64,000 nt of DNA from Thuidium tamariscinum. Taxonomy: Eukaryota; Streptophyta; Bryopsida; Hypnales; Thuidiaceae. Under the pieces are notes generated by a model that saw only the letters and a list, made by a program, of their open reading frames with translations, was not told the origin of the DNA and did not search any database. Shown here piece after piece: positions 11,258 to 22,382 of this stretch. Location of the stretch: the NCBI GenBank assembly GCA_947034885.2, contig OX344756.2, positions 18,100,098 to 18,164,097 of the forward strand, written 5' to 3'. The translations under genes were made by a program, and so were the position numbers. The stretch's first letter is position 1. Each line of letters starts with the position of its first letter.

Positions 11258-14200
11258 TCACTCAAAATAATTGATTGATGTCAAAGAAGACAAGTTCCCC
11301 AATGCATCTGGCAATGTCGATAGGTTGGAACACCACCTCAAATCCAGTGATGTCAAAGAAGACAAGTTCCCCAATGCATCTGGCAATGTCGATAGGTTGG
11401 AACAACCACTCAAATCAAGTGATGTCAAAGAAGACAAGTTCCCCAATGCATCTGGCAATGTCGTTAGGCAAAAACACCCAATCAAATTGAGAGATGTCAA
11501 AGAAGATAAGTTCCCCAATGCATTCGGCAATGTCGATAGGTTGGAACACCCCATCAAATTGATTGATGTCAAAGAAGACAAGTTCCCCAATGCATCCGAC
11601 AATGTCGATAGGCAAGAACACCAATTCAAATTGAAAGATGTCAAAGAAGACAAGTTCTCCAATGCATCCGGCAATGTCGATAGGTTGGAACACCAACTCA
11701 AATTGAGTGATGTCAAAGAAGACAAGTTCTCCAATGCATCTGGCAATGTCGATAGGTTGGAACACCCATTAAAATTGAGTGATGTCAAAGAAGACAAGTT
11801 CCCCAATGCATCCGGCAATGTCAATAGATTGGAACACCAACTCAAACGGAATGATGTCAAAGAAGACAAGTTCCCCAATGCATCCGGCAATGTCGATAGG
11901 TTGGAACACCCATTCAAACTGAGTGATGTCAAAGAAGACAAGTTCCCCAATGCATCCGGCAATGTCGATAGGTTGGAACACTCACTCAAATCAAGTGATG
12001 TCAAAGAAGACAAGTTCCCCAATGCATCTGGCAAAGTCGATAGTTTGGAACACCTATTCAAATCAAGTGATGTCAAAGAAGACAAGTTTCCCAATGCATC
12101 CGGCAATGTCGATAGGTTGGAACATTGATTCAAATTAAGTGATGTCAAAGAAGACAAGTTCCCCAATGCATGCGGCAATGTCGATAGTTTGGAACACCTA
12201 CTCAAATCAAGTGATGTCAAAGAAGATAAGTTCCCCAATGCATCCGGCAATGTCGATAGGTTGGAACACCGACTTAAATTGATTGATGTCAAAGAAGACA
12301 AGTTCCTCAATGCATGCGGCAATGTCGATATGTTGGAACACCGACTCAAATTCAGTGATGTCAAAGAAGGCAAGTTCCCCAATGCATCCGGCAATGTCGA
12401 TAGGTTGGAACACCAACTTAAATTGATTGATGTCAAAGAAGACAAGTTCTCCAATGCATCCGGCAATGTCGATAGTTTGGAACACCTACTCAAATCAAGT
12501 GATGTCAAAGAAGACAAGTTCCCCATTGCATCCGGCAATGTCGATAGTTTGGAACACTGATTCAAATTGAGTGATGTCAAAGAAGACAAGTTCCCTAATG
12601 CATCCAGCAATGTTGATAGGTTGGAACACCGACTTAAATTGATTGATGTCAAAGAAGACAAGTTCCTCAATGCATGCGGCAATGTCAATAGGTTGGAACA
12701 CCGACTCAAATTGAGTGATGTCAAAGAAGACAAGTTCCCCAATGCATCCGGCAATGTGGATAGGTTGGAACACCCACTCAAATCAAGTGATGTTAAAGAA
12801 GAATTCAATAATCCTTTTGGAAGTAACTGGAGTTGAGGACATTGAAGCTTTATTGATCTCATGGACCTCATATTTTCCACTTCCTTTGGTAATTTCTTCA
12901 AATTAGAACTATATAACTCCAGTAATGTTACATAGGTCAAATTCTTGAAGTTATAAGAGATTTCTTCTTCTTCTGCATATACACATTGATTGGAAAGCAT
13001 TAATATAGATAGAGGAGGCGTAAAACTTCATACATTAACTTTTGTTCTATTCTTTAACAATTAGTATATAGAAGGTGCTGATTTAGGTAGTGACTTTCAT
13101 TGATTTAAATATTAAAATTTTTTATTTTATTTATTACAGAATACTTTAATTAATATTATATGAATGGAAATTTACAAAGCATACTATAAAGTCTCCTATA
13201 ACATGCTTTGTGCTAGTAAGTTCAAATGTTGTTTCAGCAAATAAATACAAGTATGTATATTAGTTTCTATTTGAAACCATTGGTTAATATTCTTAGTAAT
13301 TTTGCTTGCTTTATCCAATGAATAATGAATGCAATGTACATAGAAATTTGATTAAATTTGATAATAAATCTAAGTTTGCAAAATTAATCTAATTATAATG
13401 CACAATGAATATTGACTTGTGATGCACTTACCTGTTTTAACTAGAAAAATTCGAAGCTTTGGATAATTTGATTCATTCAAATAGTTGTTGAGGATAACAT
13501 CATTTCTTGATACTCGATACAAAATCCCTTCAAGATTCTTGAAATCAAACTTCTGCTTATACAAATAAAAATCCACATTGTAATAAACCCTAAACCATGA
13601 GAGTGCACTAAATAAATGAGAGGTATAAAAATCCACATTGTAATAAACCCTAAACCATGAGAGTGCACTAAATAAATGAGAGGTATAAAAATCCACATTG
13701 TAATAAACCCTAAACCATGAGAGTGCACTAAATAAATGAGAGGTATAAAAATCCACATTGTAATAAACCCTAAACCATGAGAGTGCACTAAATAAATGAG
13801 AGGTATAAAAATCCACATTGTAATAAACCCTAAACCATGAGAGTGCACTAAATAAATGAGAGGTATAAAAATCCACATTGTAATAAACCCTAAACCATGA
13901 GAGTGCACTAAATAAATGAGAGGTATAAAAATCCACATTGTAATAAACCCTAAACCATTTTAGGATTGTAAGAGTGCACTAAATAAATATGAACAATATG
14001 AGCATGCAATCAAATCATAGATAAAACTAAATGCAACAACTATCATCTAAATAGGAATACATTTCTAAAAAGTCATCACAACTACAAACTAACCTCTCTT
14101 TTCATTTGCTCAAACGTATTTGCACTTGGATATTGAAGACGAGTCCCAGCATACTTTTGGTATTTTTCAAGGCTAGAAGAGTGACCTTTAATTTTAAATT

Positions 14201-17200
14201 CTACAATCTCTAAACCCATGTCACAAAGGTGATCGTGCATGTGCAACATTCCATCACGTATTTCTACAAGTGAACGAAGTTGCAATGTCTCAAATGCTTT
14301 TATCAATGAACTTTCACCATAAGTAAGTAAATTGGTAATATCAGAGTGAATATGCAAACTTCGACCGTACACACCTTCGAGGAAAAAACAACAAATGTCC
14401 AAAAACATGGATTTTTCTATCTCCGCCAATCCATCAAAGCTAATTTTCAATACTTCAAAGATTTCCCAATCACCTCCAGTTCTACATGTTTGTGGTGATC
14501 TACCCCTTTTCATTTGTTGCAACACTCTCTCCCAACTTCTCAACCTCTCCTTGTCATGTAAGAAGGCACCAAGGACTTTTAGGCTCAAAGGCAAACCCAT
14601 ACAACATTCCACAATCATTGAACCCACCTCCGAGAGTGGATTTGGCAAGTTGGCCTTTCCATCACCAAAGCAATGAGTGGTGAATAATTTCATAGCCAAT
14701 TCTCTATCCTTCAATGGTTCTAAATCATATCTTTCTTCAACATGACCCTTTATTGCATCCCAATTGCGTGAACACACAACCAATGTTGAATTGGGGCATG
14801 AAGAAAACGTGTCTTGTGATATGATGTTGTTGAAATGGCTTGAATCCCATACATCATCCAAAATAAGGAGTGTATTGTCTTTTGCCAAGGCTTCTTTCAA
14901 TTTGCTTTGGCCTTTGACTAGACTTTCTACTTCCTTGTCAACATCCAATTTTTTCAATATATCTTGCAATACTTCAAAGCATTTTTCATTACTTTGAAGA
15001 CTTCCGATGTAATGGAAACATCTTTTGTTGAACTTTGTATTTCCTTCTTGACCATGAAGTAAAGCTTGAGCAATAGTGCTTTTTCCTACTCCACCCATAC
15101 CAATGATGCCCAATGAATTTTTATTTTGGAGGCACTTTTGCACCTCTGTGACTTTTTCATCAACACCAAAATTTTTTGAATACTCTGTAGTTGGCTTTGC
15201 TTCATGGACCTACAATAATAAGTTCAATCGGTTCAAATTCTCACAACAATTCCATTCATCAACAAACAATATGATAAGATATAATTATAGATATGGGTAC
15301 AAGAATACAAATGGAGTTGGACTAAAGTGCATTTTTTATTCAAGCAATCAATTTATCAATAATAAAATGTACTATAAGTACAATTTTACAGGAATGATTT
15401 TTATACCTCTCATTCTTCAACAATAAATTCAAACAAAACATAGAAAACAAGCTCAAACTTCAAGGTTTAAGATGGTTCAATCTTTACAAAGAAAGAGGTC
15501 ACATTTAGTTCATATACAATGACAATATTCTAATTTAGGAATCTAAGAACTAGAAATCATAAATTTAAGAAATCTCAATGAACTCAAATCACATCAATTT
15601 TCCCATATAGAAATGTAAAATCATCTTTGAGCTTCTCTCAAAAATCAAAAGGAGTATTCATTCAAAATTTGAAAGATATCAAAAATGATCAATCCTATTT
15701 GAAAATGCTTATCAAATGGGGCAAGAGGTGACCCAAAAGATTCTTTAATAAAATTGTTGGTGTTATAATGAAAGCCTGTGTTTTACTTGCAAGTTACTCC
15801 AAACTCTAATACCAATAAATGTACTAAATAACCTTGTTAACACTTCTTTAGAAAGATAAATTATATTCTTCTTTTTGTAGCTTGAACTCTTTAGAAAATT
15901 GTGTCATTATAGTATTTGTTAATTGCATGTAACAACAAAAATTCACTTGTAAGATTTAAGCATAAAATTGCTAGTGGAAGATATATAGAATACCAACTTT
16001 TCTTGATCAATAGGTAAGAGATTCTCATTTTGTACATTCAATAACTCCACAATTGTAACCTATGGCATATATTTTCAACACTATCTATGTGATCCTTCTT
16101 CTTGTCTAAGCCATAATATGGGGGCATGATTCAATTATGACAATTTGCATTATACCTTGCTTGAAGAGCAAATGGGTGATCCAAGTCCTTCCAATTCAAC
16201 CAAATGATTGATTTTCATAGCTCTTAGTCGCTTCCATATCTCAGAAAAGGTTGGCCTCTTAGAAGGATCGAAAGCACAACAATCGCTTATTAAAGTGCTC
16301 AATTCTCCATAAGAGCTTGGCAATATAGGACGTAATCCAGCTTTCATCTTTTCATACCAATCTCTTGGAAAAGTGTATTGTTGTTCGAACGGAAATTTTC
16401 CACACAAAATCTCAGCACATGTGATGCCAAACGAATACACATCGGCTTGAAAATAATTTGCATTGCCCTTAGTATGGGATTCCAAGGCCTCTGGAGCTCG
16501 ATATATGGATGTGCCCATACTGTCTGGCTTAAAACCCTCACTCCCAACTTCAATCTTAGAGATACCAAAATCAACCAATTTTATGTATCCAAAGGAACTT
16601 GAAGATGAGAGGGGTTGCTCTTTACTCCTCAAGGGAGTCCAAAGAATATTGTCTGGTTTCAAATCACGATGTGCCACATGCATATCATGCAAATAATACA
16701 TACCACTTGCTATTTGTTGAATAATGTCAAGCAAAACATCATAGGGAGGTAGGTCATGTCTTTCCAAAGTGTGTTTAGCAATCAAGCTCATGACACTTGT
16801 ATCCATCTTTTCCATCACCAAATAAGGCCATCCATTATCATCTTTGTCCATTCCCATGAATCTCACAAGATTGGGATGATTCAACCTTGCGAGAATGCTC
16901 GATTCTATATGAAAATTCTCCTGGATTTTCTTCAAGGTCTTCTCATCGATATCACATGGTCCTTCGGAATTTTTCAAGACTTTGGTAGCACAAGTGAGGT
17001 CCATCCACCTTGATTGGTAAACAGAACCATAACCTCCCTTACCAAGTTGTTTGCCTTTCTCAAAACTTCCACAATCGGCAAGCTTCAAAGTATTCAATTC
17101 ACCCCCTTTAACGTCATCAAGTTCCTCCAACCTCTCCAACAAATAATTTGCAAGTTTAGGAGACAAGTTGGACACCGAGGCAATCTTTGCTTTTTGCAAT

Positions 17201-17898
17201 ATTCTTTTGAAGTTTTCTTCATCAAATTGAACATCCTCACTAGATGCCATATCAAAGTCAATTGAATTCATCACATCTTTGGATTTAATCTTTATACACA
17301 TGGATTTGAAGCAACATTCCAACTCCAACAACAACTCTCGAAATGATTCTTCATTTTTCAATTGAAAAATGGCTGAAATACATATATCTTCCCCTCCACA
17401 TTCTTCAACTAGTGAAAATGCTTTGAGCACAAGACGGTGCATTTCTTTTAAGATGATTTTGAACTCCTCAATATTACCAGGAGAATATATTTGCTTCAAT
17501 ATTGAATCCACTACATTTTGAAGCTTCTTGACCAAATGTAGACATTGCTTTGCATTCAATGTACTTGAATTGTCTCTTGCCAATATGAGGTCTATCTTCT
17601 TACAATACTCTTCATACCACGATTTGAAATCGTCCGCCATTGGAGTCGATGGTGAAACCAATTGGTTTTCAAAACACCACATACTGGAAGGCACCTCTGT
17701 GTGAAGAATGCTACCATCATCACCATCATTCCTTTCAATAGTTGGATTTTGCAAAGAAAGAATCCCCTCAGTTTGACAACCTTCTTGGTCAATTGAAGGA
17801 TGTTGCACATGGATTGTCTCCGGTTTCCAACAACAAAAACAAAGAACTCTTGATAGTTTCAAAGTAATTGCCTTCAAAAGTTTCAAAGGTTTGTCCAT
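11258..17898 (-). CDS. PK-NBS-LRR (PNL) immune receptor, four exons
   Basis: Intracellular immune-receptor-like protein of 1,564 residues. Coding exons (minus): 17898-16156, 15209-14094, 13552-13432 and 12972-11258. All introns are GT-AG (AAG|GTATAA, GAG|GTTAGT, ACAG|GTAAGT) and phases match (0, 0, 1). The start ATG is the first after an in-frame stop at 17928-17926. Residues ~85-215 form a helical region resembling MLKL-type bundles. Residues ~278-560 are a kinase with all key residues: G286-x-G288, K306, E332, H410-R-D412, D443-F-G, A468-P-E, R548. The NBS has a P-loop GMGGVGKST (618-626), kinase-2 LLILDDVW (695-702), GLPL (786-789), FLDICCFF (850-857) and MHD (905-907). From ~1,050 there are 21 full 24-residue LRRs plus a stub. 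The NBS resembles TIR-type receptors, but a kinase stands in place of TIR. The splice model is inferred from sequence. Confidence 0.9.
11261..12802 (-). repeat. 72-bp tandem array encoding 21 LRRs
   Basis: Twenty-one consecutive 72-bp units encode SSLTSLxLxxCSNLSTLPDALGNL-type 24-residue repeats, then a partial unit SSLTSINYFE and the stop. Differences concentrate in the exposed positions of the LxLxxC strand (D/N/S/I/R, S/N/R/M/I, G/R/Q/W/E), while the scaffold is nearly invariant. A block is duplicated: repeats 2-3 match 7-8, including the rare HALRNL variant, and the base pattern CCTCAATGCATGCGGCAATG recurs 360 bp apart at 12,305 and 12,665. This suggests unequal exchange by five units. 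Confidence 0.95.
12973..13431 (-). other. Intron 3 of the PNL gene
   Basis: A 459-bp intron with donor GTAAGT and acceptor CAATGTGTATATGCAG. It is A+T-rich with no repeat or coding signal. Confidence 0.75.
13432..13552 (-). other. Exon 3: linker between NBS and LRR
   Basis: A 121-nt exon gives 40 residues (954-993) plus one base. It contains KFDFKNLEG and LNESNYPKLRIFLVKT, the type of segment that leads into the LRR domain in plant receptors. It ends in phase 1 with a consensus donor ACAG|GTAAGT. The split codon G|AA is completed by exon 4. Confidence 0.8.
13553..14093 (-). other. Intron 2 of the PNL gene
   Basis: A 541-bp intron with donor GTTAGT and acceptor TTGTATAAGCAG. Most of its length is the 60-bp minisatellite at 13,565-13,989. 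A stop codon follows the donor at once, so retention of this intron would truncate the receptor after the NBS. Confidence 0.8.
13565..13989. repeat. 60-bp minisatellite inside intron 2
   Basis: Units repeat at exactly 60 bp with no difference that I can see over 13,565-13,958, about 6.6 copies. A last, diverged unit with a 13-bp insertion runs to 13,989. Each unit contains AAACCCTAAACC, which matches the plant telomere-type repeat and telobox, giving seven telobox-like sites at 60-bp spacing. Perfect identity points to very recent expansion. The unit is open in the frame of exon 3, but no splice option that I tested uses it as protein. Confidence 0.95.
14094..15209 (-). other. Exon 2: NB-ARC switch domain
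   Basis: Exon 2 encodes 372 residues (582-953) starting just before a GVDEKVTEV segment typical of the NBS entry. P-loop, kinase-2, GLPL, RNBS-D and MHD motifs occur in the expected order and spacing. The RNBS-B region reads STLVVCSRNWD instead of the usual ...TTRD, but keeps the sensor arginine. FLDICCFF and MHDHLCDMGLEIV resemble TIR-NBS-LRR proteins more than CC-type ones. Confidence 0.85.
15210..16155 (-). other. Intron 1 of the PNL gene
   Basis: A 946-bp A+T-rich intron with donor GTATAA and acceptor TTATTATTGTAG. No long open frame or element end is visible inside it. It separates the kinase module from the NBS module in phase 0. Confidence 0.8.
16156..17898 (-). other. Exon 1: helical N-terminus plus active-type kinase
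   Basis: Exon 1 encodes 581 residues and ends in phase 0 at AAG|GTATAA. The first 24 residues are basic and hydrophobic and include the cysteine cluster C20-F-C22-C23, a plausible S-acylation and membrane-anchoring site. A low-complexity linker with an acidic run (57-61) follows. The region ~85-215 is predicted helical and ends in a segment like the fourth helix of MLKL-type bundles. The kinase lobe keeps both the VAIK-type lysine (K306) and HRDLKPDN (410-417), so it reads as catalytically competent rather than a pseudokinase. Confidence 0.8.
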
Positions 17899-20800
17899 TG
17901 TTGAACCAATGGAGGATGTAGAAAATCATGGATGAGTTACAAAAAGTATCGCATCACATTGTAGTAATACAAGCCTGCAAATTCAATTGAAAATATAAAT
18001 TAAAAATTTACATGACTTGATTCAACCATTTACTATCTGCTACAAAATATAAGATATTCAATATTGATGATTACCTTTACAGATAGCTAGTGTTGATTAC
18101 AAACTCTAGATAGGAAAAATGATGTGATCAAGAAATCTAGTCATTGCCATTAAATCACTTACTTACCTTATACCACTTCAACATAAGTCTTAGAAGCATG
18201 TATTGAAAAGTTAAAAAACCAACAAAAATGTTCAAGAAATACTCACATTGTAGATATAACATCATCATAGAATGGCACTGCAAAATTTAAACTAATGTGT
18301 CTAAAACACTAAACTACCAATTTTACATCCATCAAAATTGTTTGGAAAACAATTCCTTATTTAACCTTAATCAAAGGTGTAGAATCAAAAGGCAAGAGCT
18401 CTCTTCAATGATATCACCTTCAATGCACAATTATAACACCTTCCAAAACTATAAATTCTAAAGAAATTAAACTATTTCAACAATTTTTGTGTAAAATAGC
18501 TACGCCCAAGTTTTAAAATTGCCAAGGGAGAAATACACATTGATGACAATTCCACCACAAGTAGTCCAAAAGTTTCATCAACAAAGACATCTTACAAAAA
18601 ATATGGAGGGCATTAGCTATTTTTGAATTTTTAAAATCGAAGTTGGGCATGGAAGCTTCAAGCTTGACAATATACATGGATACTTCAACACAAAGTAGTA
18701 CTACCTATTTGTTACCCCTTTCAAAAATGGAGTACTTTCAAATATTGCTTATCAAAATATAATTTCACCATTAATAGGAATCACAATCAAACTTTAACAA
18801 ACTTATTTCAATACTTTGAAAATTTGTAGTAAAATACTCTCATTAAAAACCATTTATAGGAGTTCATACTCAAGCATTGCATAGAGAGAACACGATTGTA
18901 TCTAATATTGGTACATTTATTATTACTTAATGGAGACACTCTTAATTTGAAATGCTTTAAATCAACTATAGGTGCTTGCATGTTATTATAGAATAAATCT
19001 AAGAACATTCAAATGACTAATAAGTAACAAAGATGAGCTCAAGACAAAGTTCATTCCTAAACACATAATTTAATTTGAATATCTACAAAAATGCATTATC
19101 AACAAAAAATTTGAGAAATATTGGGGCATTTGCCAAAAATAATTCAATGAATAATTAATTTTCATGTAGCAATGTGCTATTTTCCTCAATTTTTCATCAT
19201 TATCAAATCTTCAAAACATATATCAACTTTAGAATCTATCCTACTATTTTGGAAAAGAAAAATTCATATAGATATTACAAATCACAATGTCATTGATTAC
19301 AAAAATATTTAAAATTTAAAAGAAGGAAAGTATTGATAGTTCACATGGAATATGAATTAAAAGATCAAAGCATTGACATTGACATCTTCAATGCATTCCA
19401 AAATGTAAAGCATTTCAAAAAGATGTCAAGTCACTAGCTCTAAATTTTTTCAAAAGAGAAATATATAAAGTGAAATCAAGTATTTTTTTTCTATTTTTTT
19501 CAATTGAATTGTTCACATTCATATACTTTAAATGATTCATTGATTTTCCATGTAAAGAAATTGTTAATGATTTATATATTTTTTGAAAACATGCTAATAG
19601 GTTGTGTGATGAAAATTCAAATATAGAATTAATTTTGGTCCGTTCAAACCCTCTAAGAATTTGCATTCACTAGTCAACATATCATTCAATAAGAGGTTTT
19701 TAATTGATATATCTCCAAAAGAAATTTAAATTTAAATAAATTATTTTTGTCTGCATCGCTTTAAAAGATGGTTCTCTAAATTTTACAGTAAGAATTTAAA
19801 GGCATACATTTTAAAACAATTTAAGAATAAAATTCTATCAAAATGAAAAAGAATGCTAATTGAATATGCAAGAATGCACCAATACTTTGTCAAGGAACAA
19901 AAATATTATAGCTTACAATCACCATTTACTAATAAGTGAAAAGTCATAAATTTTGAATTTTACATTAGATATGTAGGGTTTGCTTTACAATTGATGTCAC
20001 CAATATATATTTGAAAAAAACTTAGAACAAAAAAAAAGAAAATTGTTCCATATTTGATTGCATCCTTGATATTGCCAATTTAAAAGTAATTTTCTTGATA
20101 GATTTATGATTGTAAATTCTAACTACAACTACTACTATTTGTGTATTATCCAAAATCTAAAAACTAAAGCTCTACTCCAATTTAGTGGCAAGCCTTTTAA
20201 CAATTAAAGTCAAGGACTTCAATCAATTGTCTAAGAAATACCAAGAGTATCAAAAATTGATTTCAATTTTTGTAGTACACTTGAAATGTGTTGGAAAAAT
20301 CTAGTCATATAATAAAAAAGAAACTACAACAAATATAACAAAACATTCTTGAGTCAACCAAGTTTAGGTAAAACACAAGTTATAACACAATATTGTATGA
20401 GATAGTTCTCTTACATTGATTGTACTAAAATTGACATATATATAGAAAGGTCCAAAATCTAGAACTTGCTTTCTAAAAGCTGCCAAAGTATTTGAATGCC
20501 ATCAATTTAACAAAAAAATTCATCCATTAATACTTTACAAGAATGGCCAATATCATATCTTGATAGATCTCATTAGTTCACACTCAACTAAAACAAGCCA
20601 TAGACATAGTAGCAAATTGAACACTCCTTGTCATAGAAACTCACCTTCACATATTTTTTGAAAAAAGCAAAACCTCTCTATATCTTCTTGAATAGATAAT
20701 CACCCAAGAAAGATTCCATCACCTAGAACATCAAGCATTTTATCACCAAAGCAAGATATAGAAATTTAAACCAAAGAAAACATTTGATAGTAGACAAACA

Positions 20801-21991
20801 TGACTAATATTGAACACCAAAATCATTTTCTAAGATCTATCACATTTTCTATAATCTTTATACAATTTTGTACTTTACATCAATTTCATCACATTAGTGG
20901 ATCATAAAAGATGAGTCATCTTTCAAAGATTCAAGCATTACTTGGGATGAATGGAAAATTATTAAGATAAGATATTGTCAAATTGAATACCCTATATTCA
21001 CCGTTCAAAAGATGGACTATGAAACACTTGGTGGATGAATAGACTTGCCATCTTGTAAGAAATGTTCACAACCTTTTCATGTCGCTTCAATGGAATAACC
21101 CAACAACAAAGAGATTGTTTCCAAAATGCATGAAGAATAGTTGCCAAACCTTTGTTTCTTAATGTCGTTGAGATGCCAAGTTTCGAATATTTGCAAAAAA
21201 GAAAATAGGTAGGTAATATGTAAACCTTTATAGTGGTGAATGGTGACAACAACATGCACTTATAGTCACGTGCACTAAACATTAATTTCATTACATTGAC
21301 AATATTCCAATACAATAAGGAAGATTTGAGAGCAAAGGGGGGCCATTTCAAGGTTGTCCCCCTACTTCTTCCCTATGTTATCTAGAAATTGTAAACCATC
21401 ACCTATAATGCTTGATTTTTGAATTAAAAGAAAATTTAACTATAAATTAAATCTTTTAAAAAAAGTGTTAAGAAAACTTAAAATTGATTTATAAAATTAT
21501 TTTTTTTCAAAAAATATCTTAAAATTAATTTTAAAAGTTAAATTTTTTGGTGTAGCATTTTCTCAATCATTCTAGGAGTTTCACAAAAACTACTAATGTG
21601 GCACATTCTCACAATTCAAGAATTCAAGATAACTTACAATCTCCCAATGCCTTCAAATCTCCTCTAATGCTTTAGCAAGTTTCAAAAAAGAAAGACAGAA
21701 ATTTATATCTATACTTGTGCTACTTTGAAGCCTACGAGTATACCATTGTAAAGATATATGTCATCATTTTTAACATCATAATTCCACCAATTTTATGAAA
21801 CTTTCATACTAGTTATGTAAATAATATATGTATGAAAAACTTTTGCCTCCACAATAATCAAATAAATAGCAAAATCACAAATATCAACCAACTTTGCCTT
21901 GAAGATAGTCCTCCTCAAAAGTGAATATTTTTGGTTGGTGCTTTGTTCTTTTCTATCAAACTTTTCTAATATAAGCTTTTAAGTAAAACAT
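17899..21991. other. Upstream region of the PNL gene, non-coding
   Basis: The 5' leader starts here. A possible leader-intron acceptor (TTGAATTTGCAG on the minus strand, ending at 17975) lies 77 bp upstream of the ATG. I see no convincing TATA box. The remaining ~4 kb is A+T-rich without recognisable genes. A 117-codon minus-strand frame at 20,998-21,351 has no family motif. Confidence 0.45.
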
Positions 21992-21993
21992 TA

Positions 21994-22380
21994 GAGAAAA
22001 TATGGGCTCTCCGGAGGGCCGCTAAGCGCTGCCGGAGAGACCCATCGTAAAGATTTATTTTCATTTCGACAGTTTTTTTCCCCTATTGACGTTCGTGTCA
22101 GTTTTGGTGTTGTCAGAGCATTTAATCGTAAAGGAAATACAAAAAAAATTTCAAGTTGCAGCTTCCAACTTCCAGGTGGACTGCGAAAGAGGGAACCTGT
22201 CATCTCTCCCTAACAGATCTAGAATTAAAAAAGAAAGATGCTTAAGATATTCACACAAGCTGAAAGGCATTTCTGTCAGTAATTTCGTCCTTTCAGTAGC
22301 TTAGTAGAAGTGCAGTACAGGTGCAGTAATAGACTGGTTTGTCAAAGTCTGACGGCCCTCCACAGAGTCCATATTTTCTC
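21994..22380. mobile_element. MITE with ~34-bp TIRs and TA flanks (387 bp)
   Basis: The left end GAGAAAATATGGGCTCTCCG and the right end, which reads GAGAAAATATGGACTCTGTG on the opposite strand, are inverted repeats. TA flanks both sides (21992-21993, 22381-22382), as in Tc1/mariner-type (Stowaway-like) insertions. A GC-rich hairpin (CTCTCCGG...CCGGAGAG) sits just inside the left end. No protein is encoded. Confidence 0.75.
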
Positions 22381-22382
22381 TA

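Noticed and set aside
11271-12836. Long plus-strand and alternative-frame open reading frames over the LRR array (e.g. DVKEDKFPNASGNVDRLEH repeats)
   Set aside because: They are antisense or frame shadows. A 72-bp unit without stops stays open in several frames. Only the minus-strand LRR frame has a known fold and matching splice phase.
13565-13936. Repetitive 20-residue protein (SHLFSALSWFRVYYN units), or a CRISPR-like array
   Set aside because: The units are contiguous with no spacers and lie in an intron. The open frame results from the 60-bp period, and tested alternative acceptors within the units give out-of-frame stops.
20998-21351. 117-codon minus-strand open frame
   Set aside because: No recognisable domain, splice context or paralogue. 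Retained only as a remark in the upstream region.
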